5,290 nt of DNA from assembly GCA_023417815.1 (NCBI GenBank), contig JAEZEI010000043.1, positions 1 through 5,290 on the forward strand. The letters run 5' to 3'. A model generated the notes under the pieces. That model was not told the DNA's origin. It saw only the letters and a list, made by a program, of their open reading frames with translations, and searched no databases. Source of the stretch: Bacteroidota bacterium (GTDB lineage: Bacteria > Bacteroidota > Bacteroidia > Chitinophagales > Chitinophagaceae). The position numbers and the translations under genes are program-made. Position 1 is the first letter of the stretch; each line of letters begins with the position of its first letter. This document shows, piece by piece, positions 1 through 5,290 of this stretch.

Positions 1-951
1 GTCGTGAAGAGGGATGAAATCGTCGATGGTGAGCCGGTGCTCACCGATGATCGCCTCGGAGGTGAACTTCGTGCCGAACACCGCGGTCGCGACCTTCAAC
101 AGATCCTCGGTGGCTCGCTCGTCCGAAGCCGAGGCGAGCGTCGCCGAAGTAGCCACCGGGCAGATCGGGCCCAGCGGGTGGCCCTCCTCGCCGGCGCCCA
201 CGACGGAGGCGAGCCGGCGCAGCAGCATCGCGACATCGGTGCCCTGCGCGCCGTCGTAGGTGTGAAACTCGTCAACCACCACGTACCGGAGGTCCGCGTC
301 CTGCCACAGTGGCGCGTCGTCGACTCGTTGAAGGAGCAGATCGAGCATCTTGTAGTTGGTGATCAGGATGTCCGGCGGGGTCAGCTGGATGTCCTGCCTG
401 CGGGTGTAGACCCGCTCGTACTGGATCGCGGCCCGGTCGCCGATGTAGAGACCGGCCGTCAGGGCGCCCAGCTCGTCGCGGTGCCCGAGAAGCAGCTCGT
501 TGATCCGCTGCGCCTGGTCGGTGGCGAGCGCGTTCATTGGGTACAGCAGCAACGCCTTCATCCCGGACCGCCCGGCCGCCCGCTCCCGGCGACAGTGATC
601 GAGGATCGGGTAGAGGAACGACTCCGTCTTACCGGAACCTGTGCCCGTGGTGACCAGCGTCGGCTCCGGCACGTGACCATTCGCCGAGCTCAACCGCGCA
701 AAGGTCCGAGCCTGATGGGCGTACGGCGTCCAGCCCTCCCGCCGCCACTCCAGGTGCTGCTCCCACCCCGCGGCGGCCGTGGTGAACGGAGTCCTAATCC
801 GCAGGAACGGCCCACGGAACATCCCCGACGTCTCGTTGCCGAGGAATCGGTGCAACGCCTCACGGGCACCCTCGTCGGCCAGCGCGTACGTGGTCGACAG
901 GTACTGCAGCAGGCTCTCCTTCAGCCCACGCGCCTCCAGGCTCGGCCTCAC
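1..951 (-). CDS. Large SF2 DEAD/DEAH-type helicase, N-terminal 317 residues only (3' end cut by window edge)
   Basis: NTP-dependent DNA or RNA translocase of superfamily 2; only the N-terminal RecA-like domain is in the window. From the GTG at 951 the frame has no stop down to base 1. It begins with about 70 residues of N-terminal region (LKESLLQYLSTTYALAD, then GMFRGPFLRIRTPF). A Q-motif-like WTPYAHQ follows (74-80), then Walker A TGTGSGKTE (102-110), motif Ia LLLYPMNALATDQ (134-146), motif Ib TPPDILITNYKMLDLLL (191-207), Walker B DEFH (227-230) followed by TYDGAQGTDVAMLLRRL, and motif III ATSATL (267-272). This pattern resembles the very long helicases, often with a C-terminal DUF1998 domain, found in defence islands and in the MrfA/YprA group; that tail cannot be seen here. 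The GTG start is chosen because it overlaps the methylase stop, has a purine-rich stretch upstream, and leads directly into the domain. Its place after a DNA methylase suggests a defence role. DrmA of DISARM, a DruE-like helicase or another type remain possible. Confidence 0.92.
   Translation of the reverse strand, partial: MRPSLEARGLKESLLQYLSTTYALADEGAREALHRFLGNETSGMFRGPFLRIRTPFTTAAAGWEQHLEWRREGWTPYAHQARTFARLSSANGHVPEPTLVTTGTGSGKTESFLYPILDHCRRERAAGRSGMKALLLYPMNALATDQAQRINELLLGHRDELGALTAGLYIGDRAAIQYERVYTRRQDIQLTPPDILITNYKMLDLLLQRVDDAPLWQDADLRYVVVDEFHTYDGAQGTDVAMLLRRLASVVGAGEEGHPLGPICPVATSATLASASDERATEDLLKVATAVFGTKFTSEAIIGEHRLTIDDFIPLHD
948..951 (-). other. GTGA stop/start overlap joining methylase and helicase
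   Basis: On the minus strand the bases GTGA contain the helicase start (GTG, 951-949) and the methylase stop (TGA, 950-948). A four-base overlap of this kind is the usual sign of translational coupling and shows that the two genes are on one transcript, which suggests production in a fixed ratio. The frames are read directly from the sequence; coupling itself is inferred. Confidence 0.85.
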
Positions 952-3900
952 TGACTCGCCACCTTCCGCGCGACCGGATCCCACTCACCGCGAGCGATCG
1001 CCGCATCCAGCCGGGCCTGAAACACCGCGTGCGCCGCTTTCATCTCAGCCACCCGTTCCGCCTTGTAGAACGGCGGAGTGAAGCCCTCCGGAGCCGCCAC
1101 AGTCTTCGGGTCGGCCTTATCGTTCTGGTACGTCTCGAACTGCACCCAGGTCGCCTTCGTCTGCCGCTGGCCAATCGTCCGGGCATCACCGGCAAGCTTC
1201 CAGCCATTAGCATCGAACCATGTCACAGCTTCGAACTTTTGGAGCACCGGAAAACGCCCCTGGTAAGCCGCGATCAGAGCGTCAGCGCTCATACCTAGCC
1301 AAACAGCCACGATTGCATCTATCTCCACCAACGCAGCACGCCGGGCGCGTTCACTCCGCAGCGGGGTGTCCACGGTCCACTTCGGTCCGATCTCCGCCAG
1401 AGGCGGAAGCCCTTGCCAGTCGATGGCCCACTCCTCAGACCCGGGCCACTCGGCAATGTAAGTTCCCGCCCAGAGATCACGATACGACGATGTCAAGCAG
1501 TTGAGTCGTAGCGAACGTAGGAGAAGTGCCCCTGCCAACGGATGATCGGCATCCGGTGCAGGCATGGCCTTTGCGCCTGCAACTCGGAGATCCCCGCGAC
1601 CAGTGGCACGCAGCAGGTAATCCAGGGGAAGCGAGCACCAAAAGCCCGCAACAAGCGCAGTCTGCTGCAGGGTAGGCATAGCCAGAGTATGCACTGCATC
1701 AATGTGGGCCAGGCCCGGCGGAACGAGGGCGGCGTAGAGGGCGCGTTGAGTATCCGGAGCGATCTGACGGCGCCACGCCATCCGATAGAAGTCGACGCAT
1801 GGTCGGCGAGACCTCTGAACTAGGATGGCGTCCACCTTCTCGGCGTCAACGTCAGATTCGGGAATGCCCTCCACCTCGGCGATCAGTACCCGTGCATCGC
1901 TGAGAGCCTTATCGTCAGAGCGGAGGCACGCCAACTCGGCATGATCAATCCATCGGTCGTGAGCTTGCTGGTATGCGTCCTCCCGTTTCGGAACCGCTAC
2001 GTACGCGGTGTCTGGGACGAAGTCTGACGGCAAGCCGACCAGGTCGGTGCCGAACGGGTCGTTGCTGTTGGCGTCGTGCCGCTTGAACACCGGGTTAGCG
2101 ACACCGAGTTGGGTCCCCTTGAGGATGATCTCGCTCCAAGACTCCGGCTGATACTCCCGTCCGGTCTTAGGATCTTCTCGGTTGTAGTCGATTAATCTCT
2201 CTTTCTTGGCCCCGGCTTCGTCGAAGCCTCGTGAAATCTGCGGTTCGAGGGAGCCGAGCCGAAGGGGGTAGTTGGCAAGGGCCTCGATCGCGGACGCCTC
2301 CGCCGTACTCACAGGGAACAGCAGGCGCGCTTGGCTAAGCGGCCTATCCTCCTCGTCGACCAGTTTCCGCCACACCGCAAGAACGGTGTTGTCTACGAGG
2401 ACAACCCGATCCCGATGTGGGCGTTCGTCAAGTCGACCCTTGTATCGAATGGCGGGAGGGTCGCCCACGCCGTCATGTGTGAGCGACAGGGAGAGGGTGC
2501 TCGCGGAAAAAAGCCAAGATAAGTGTCTGAACCTGATTTCCTGCTTCCGCCCGTAGATGTGGATTCCAAAGTGACTGGATTCACCTACTGGCTTTGGGAA
2601 GAATCGGTGCCCCGGATTTGAGAAGTCGCCGTGGATGCGAAGTCTCTCATAGGCCGCTGCACGTAGTGGGCCCTCTTTCTCGCCAGCAAAGTGAGTGTCC
2701 GGGTGAAGCATGCCAGCGGTTCCGTTTGGAGAGGTGTGCCCCCACACCTGGCACATGAAGGCCCGGTAGAGGTCCGGCTGGGTACCCGCAAGCAGCGGAT
2801 AGGTCTGACGTGCCTTGAGAAACGCGACTGTCGCGCGATTGCCGGTCAGCTCGTCAAGGACAAATGCGTTGACTGCGGGCTGCCGGAGAAGCTCTCGCCG
2901 TTTGCGATCCTTCTCGGACTCCAACGGCCGGTGCGCGAGTTTAAACCAGGGCTCGTACTCAGCCATCACAGCGTCTACGTCCCAGCGGGGCCGGACCCAC
3001 GGCGGGTTGCCGACTTGGAGATCGAAGCCGCCCCGCTCGGCGAAGATGAGTGCGAACTCCAGCTCCCAGTGCAGGAAGCCCTGCCGGTCGGCGATGTCAC
3101 GGACGACCCGCAGCCACGGGAACCGCTCTTCCGGCGGCTTGGTGTCCATGTTCAAGAATCCGGACAGGGACTTCTCAAAATCCTTCAGCTTGTCGAGCGT
3201 GTCGTACGCGTCGAGGAAGCTGTTCTGCGGGACGTCGGCGATGCCGAGGACTGCTTCAAGGAAGTCGAGCCAGTCGTCGATGTTCTTCAGGGGGATGACT
3301 CGGCGGAGTGCCGGTGCCGAGGACTTCGGGGCCTTCGCGGGCTTCTTCTGGGGCTGCTGCGTTACGGGTGCTGGCTCGGGCTCCAGACCCCAACCAAGTT
3401 CGTCCAGGGTCGTCTGGTCGCCGTCCATGGGGAAAAGCGTCATCGGCCGCGAGATCATGCGCCGGGCAGCTGGCGCCGAGGGCGCAACCGCAATGGATGT
3501 CGCCTGCTGCGGCAGTTCGGCTGGTCGCTCGGTGCCGGGAACCGTGGTACCGATCAGGCTGGCGAGGCTGTCGCGGGTGATGCTGGCGCTGAGCTCGTAC
3601 TCCTCGTCGGTGCCGTCGAGCAGCCCGGCTTGGTCGGACGGCCAGAACCAGAGGGCACACCAGGCGTCCATGACCAGCTTCAGTCGCCAGTACGGCGTGT
3701 CGACTGCCTCGAAGAGGTCCCGGAGCACGTCCTCCTTGGGTGTTGATCGCTCGTGCTGGTGCAGGAAACCGTACTCGGGTTCGTCCGGTCCGGCGCCCCA
3801 GATCGGGATCCGCCGGGCGATGTTCTGCTCGGACATATCCATCCGCTTGACGACCGCAGCCCAGAGAAACTCGACTCGCCGGGCGGCGTCCCGGAGACGG

Positions 3901-5290
3901 GTGAATTGGGAAGGCTTCTCCTGCTGCGGCTGCTGGGTACGGGCCACCAGCTTCGGGGTGCCGTCCGCCTTGAGATGCGAGGTGTTCCGCGTCGGTCGCT
4001 GGAGGATGCCCTTCTTCCAGTCCGCGAGCTTCTTGTTCTGATAGGTAGAAAGCTGTTTCGCGTCCGTATTGCCGGCGACAGCGGCCCAGCCCGACGTGGG
4101 CAAGAGAAACTGGTGCACAGCGTCGGCCGGCAACGGCTGAGGGTTGCCGTCCTCATCGCGCATCGGCAGCGGAATCGGGGCCAGGGCTCCCTTGGCCTTG
4201 AGCCACTCCTTGGCGGTGGAGCAGACGTCGTCGGCAGCGTAGATCGCGCGCCGGGCGCCGATGAGCGAGTTCCCGCGCCGCAGATGCAGGCCGAACCACG
4301 GCGCGAGCATGCCCGGGTGCATGGTGTTGAGCCACAGCGAGACCTCGGCCAGCTCGACGCCGGTCGGGTTGAGGTCGACGCCGTACGCGTTGTGCAGAGC
4401 GATGTAGGCCTTGACCCGCTGTTTCTCGGTGAGCACCTGCCCGGACGGGATGGACCGCCCCAGCTCGTCCTGTCGCCGACGCAGGTACTCCTCGGCGACC
4501 TGGTTGATAGCCTCGTTCAGGAACGCGCCGGAACCGAGCGCTGGTTCGCAGAGGCGGTACGACAGCAGCTCTGCTGCTCGGGTCTTGATCGTGTTGCCGT
4601 CGGCGTCGCGTTCCTGGTCGAGCCGCTCCTTCAGCGCCAGCTCAACCGTGACCTTCGTCAGTGACTCCGGCGTGTAGTACGAGGCGGAGGTCTCACGCTC
4701 ACGGCCGGACAGCCGGTAGACGAACGAGCCCTTTGCGTACTTCTTGACGCCGCGCAGGCCGAGCCGGGCGTCGGCCTCGTTGTAGCGGACCAGCGTCTCG
4801 TCCGGGTAGTCCTGCTGGCGGTGAGCGGGCACCAGCCACGAGCCCTCGTCCGGGTCCCCTCCGCGGGCGACCTCGCAGAGTTCCTCGTCGGCGATGATGC
4901 CGGTGTAGGACATCAGGCCCTCGTAGACGGCGCCGAGCTGGTTGATGCCGAGGTTACGGTAGGAGACAAAGCCGCCGCGCTCGCCCTTCTTGCCCTGTTT
5001 CATGGTGAGCAGGCGCAGCACCTGGTGCAGGGCGGCGTTCCGGGGCCGTAGGTCGAGCCAGCGCGGATCTTCGTCCTCGTCGCTCCGCGGGTCGAGGGTG
5101 CGGGTGCCGATCAGCCGGATGGCGCCCGGTTCGAGCAGGGTGCTGCGTAGCGCTTCGAACCGCAGTCCGTGATCCTCGCTGCGGCGTTCGGCCTTCTCCT
5201 TGCGGGTCGCCTCGTCATCGCCGGGGAGGTCGTCGTCGGGTTCGGTGCCGTACTGCCGGTGCCCGAAGTTGACCTTGTTGAACAACAGAT
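948..5290 (-). CDS. Large Eco57I/PglX-like N6-adenine DNA methyltransferase, 5' end cut by window edge
   Basis: Class I SAM-dependent methyltransferase expected to methylate adenine N6 in a specific DNA site. Residues are counted from the TTG at 5285. Motif X is SASYYTP (200-206). The SAM-binding motif I is CEPALGSGAFL (246-256). YGVDLNPTGVELAEVSLWL (301-319) carries the acidic residue of motif II (D304). GNSLIG is at 338-343. The catalytic motif IV is GNPPW (759-763), preceded by HWELEFALIF, usual for large Eco57I-type enzymes. DLYR (838) and NGTAGMLHPDTHF (854-866) fit motifs VI-VIII. Residues about 905-1245 are the likely target-recognition part. A conserved-looking helical tail follows (EIDAIVAVWLG, 1321-1331; RFPVLQKFE; WFDANGWKLAGD). 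About 390 residues are inserted between GNSLIG and the motif IV region. The frame stays open to the window edge (CTG before the TTG), so the true start is probably upstream. Ends in TGA overlapping the helicase start. Type IIG enzyme or defence-system methylase are both possible; no nuclease motif is visible. Confidence 0.93.
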   Translation of the reverse strand, partial: LLFNKVNFGHRQYGTEPDDDLPGDDEATRKEKAERRSEDHGLRFEALRSTLLEPGAIRLIGTRTLDPRSDEDEDPRWLDLRPRNAALHQVLRLLTMKQGKKGERGGFVSYRNLGINQLGAVYEGLMSYTGIIADEELCEVARGGDPDEGSWLVPAHRQQDYPDETLVRYNEADARLGLRGVKKYAKGSFVYRLSGRERETSASYYTPESLTKVTVELALKERLDQERDADGNTIKTRAAELLSYRLCEPALGSGAFLNEAINQVAEEYLRRRQDELGRSIPSGQVLTEKQRVKAYIALHNAYGVDLNPTGVELAEVSLWLNTMHPGMLAPWFGLHLRRGNSLIGARRAIYAADDVCSTAKEWLKAKGALAPIPLPMRDEDGNPQPLPADAVHQFLLPTSGWAAVAGNTDAKQLSTYQNKKLADWKKGILQRPTRNTSHLKADGTPKLVARTQQPQQEKPSQFTRLRDAARRVEFLWAAVVKRMDMSEQNIARRIPIWGAGPDEPEYGFLHQHERSTPKEDVLRDLFEAVDTPYWRLKLVMDAWCALWFWPSDQAGLLDGTDEEYELSASITRDSLASLIGTTVPGTERPAELPQQATSIAVAPSAPAARRMISRPMTLFPMDGDQTTLDELGWGLEPEPAPVTQQPQKKPAKAPKSSAPALRRVIPLKNIDDWLDFLEAVLGIADVPQNSFLDAYDTLDKLKDFEKSLSGFLNMDTKPPEERFPWLRVVRDIADRQGFLHWELEFALIFAERGGFDLQVGNPPWVRPRWDVDAVMAEYEPWFKLAHRPLESEKDRKRRELLRQPAVNAFVLDELTGNRATVAFLKARQTYPLLAGTQPDLYRAFMCQVWGHTSPNGTAGMLHPDTHFAGEKEGPLRAAAYERLRIHGDFSNPGHRFFPKPVGESSHFGIHIYGRKQEIRFRHLSWLFSASTLSLSLTHDGVGDPPAIRYKGRLDERPHRDRVVLVDNTVLAVWRKLVDEEDRPLSQARLLFPVSTAEASAIEALANYPLRLGSLEPQISRGFDEAGAKKERLIDYNREDPKTGREYQPESWSEIILKGTQLGVANPVFKRHDANSNDPFGTDLVGLPSDFVPDTAYVAVPKREDAYQQAHDRWIDHAELACLRSDDKALSDARVLIAEVEGIPESDVDAEKVDAILVQRSRRPCVDFYRMAWRRQIAPDTQRALYAALVPPGLAHIDAVHTLAMPTLQQTALVAGFWCSLPLDYLLRATGRGDLRVAGAKAMPAPDADHPLAGALLLRSLRLNCLTSSYRDLWAGTYIAEWPGSEEWAIDWQGLPPLAEIGPKWTVDTPLRSERARRAALVEIDAIVAVWLGMSADALIAAYQGRFPVLQKFEAVTWFDANGWKLAGDARTIGQRQTKATWVQFETYQNDKADPKTVAAPEGFTPPFYKAERVAEMKAAHAVFQARLDAAIARGEWDPVARKVASQ
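959..967 (-). promoter_or_regulatory. Probable ribosome binding site of the helicase, inside the methylase 3' end
   Basis: The minus strand reads GGAAGGTGG here. The GGAAGG part (967-962) ends 10 bases before the GTG start at 951, a slightly long but acceptable spacing. It lies inside the last methylase codons (ARKVASQ) and supports the GTG as the true start. The match to the anti-Shine-Dalgarno sequence is only partial. Confidence 0.5.
1200..2820. other. Lower-G+C section within the methylase (possible exchanged specificity module)
   Basis: Hand counts of single 60-base lines give about 53% G+C at 1201, 55% at 1261, 58% at 1501, 60% at 1801, 52% at 2161, 60% at 2461, 48% at 2521 and 57% at 2581. 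Lines at 961, 3061 and 4321 give about 72%, 72% and 67%. The section corresponds to methylase residues about 822-1362, after catalytic motif IV, and includes the likely target-recognition domain. The reading frame is intact throughout. Codons such as TTA and AGA, rare in high-G+C hosts, occur in it. The edges are gradual on the upstream side (62-65% at 2821-2940), so the limits are approximate. Replacement by recombination with a lower-G+C homologue is an inference; relaxed codon use in a fast-changing domain is the alternative. Confidence 0.55.
3081..4256 (-). other. Large insertion between the SAM-binding part and the NPPW catalytic motif of the methylase
   Basis: Codes for methylase residues about 344-735. 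In compact Eco57I-type enzymes motif IV follows the SAM-binding motifs fairly closely; here motif I (246) and NPPW (760) are over 500 residues apart. The insert has a basic, Gln/Pro-rich stretch (about 430-460), a helical segment with YWRLKLVMDAWCALWFWPSD (532-551), a Pro/Ala/Gln-rich linker (about 585-660), and a second helical part (IDDWLDFLEAVLGI, 669-682). I recognise no enzymatic motif in it. It may be a family trait of very large actinobacterial methylases rather than specific to this one. Confidence 0.6.
3306..3533 (-). other. Low-complexity Pro/Ala/Gln-rich linker inside the methylase
   Basis: Codes for residues about 585-660, which are rich in P, A, Q and K: for example VAPSAPAARR, EPEPAPVTQQPQ and KKPAKAPKSSAPA. 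Such composition is typical of a flexible, disordered tether. It splits the insertion into two folded helical parts. A short middle piece (MTLFPMDGDQTTLDELGWG) is less biased and could be a small docking segment; that is a guess. Confidence 0.6.

Noticed and set aside
4..954. Plus-strand open frame of 316 codons
   Set aside because: Mirror of the helicase frame. The minus strand gives all SF2 motifs in the right order, while this frame gives an R/G-rich product without motifs.
1493..1702. Short minus-strand open frame in a second frame within the methylase, considered as a sign of frameshift
   Set aside because: The main methylase frame runs unbroken through this stretch with sensible protein (LVAGFWCSLPLDYLLRATG), so there is no frameshift.
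2691..3746. Plus-strand open frame of 351 codons
   Set aside because: Antisense to the methylase motif IV and insertion region. The product is a low-information mixture rich in G, R, V and L with no recognisable motif.
2815..4041. Plus-strand open frame of 408 codons
   Set aside because: It lies fully antisense to the methylase. Its product is rich in S and R with no domain, as expected for a shadow frame in high-G+C DNA.
3753..4664. Plus-strand open frame of 303 codons
   Set aside because: Antisense to methylase motif I and motif II codons, whose protein signature is unmistakable on the minus strand.
5190..5260. Possible PD-(D/E)xK nuclease at the visible N-terminus of the methylase (PDDDLPGDDEATRKEK)
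   Set aside because: The acidic and basic residues form a charged low-complexity run without the hydrophobic beta-strand context that such a nuclease core needs.

Overview
The window is almost wholly coding and holds parts of two very large genes on the minus strand, read from high to low coordinates. Upstream is an N6-adenine DNA methyltransferase of the Eco57I / PglX-like type (5290 down to 948, 5' end outside the window). Downstream is the first 317 codons of an SF2 DEAD/DEAH-type helicase (951 down to 1, 3' end outside the window). The stop of the methylase and the GTG start of the helicase share the bases GTGA, so the two are in one operon and probably translationally coupled. There is no intergenic stretch, RNA gene, CRISPR array, insertion sequence or terminator that I can support.

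Base composition is high in G+C. Hand-counted 60-base lines give about 67-72% in the helicase, the methylase C-terminal tip and the methylase N-terminal half. GTG is used as a start and third positions are G/C rich. This suggests an actinomycete, though no taxon-specific marker is present. One section, roughly 1200-2820 inside the methylase, drops to about 48-60% G+C and carries codons rare in such hosts, including two TTA leucine codons. It covers the part after catalytic motif IV, where target recognition is expected.

Functionally the pair looks like the core of an anti-phage or restriction-like defence island. The methylase would mark host DNA at a specific sequence, and the large helicase would act on or along unmodified DNA. 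Methylase-plus-large-helicase cassettes are known in DISARM class 1, BREX and related systems, and large DUF1998-type helicases occur in Druantia. The window does not contain the flanking genes needed to choose between these or to claim a new type. No nuclease motif is visible in the parts seen.
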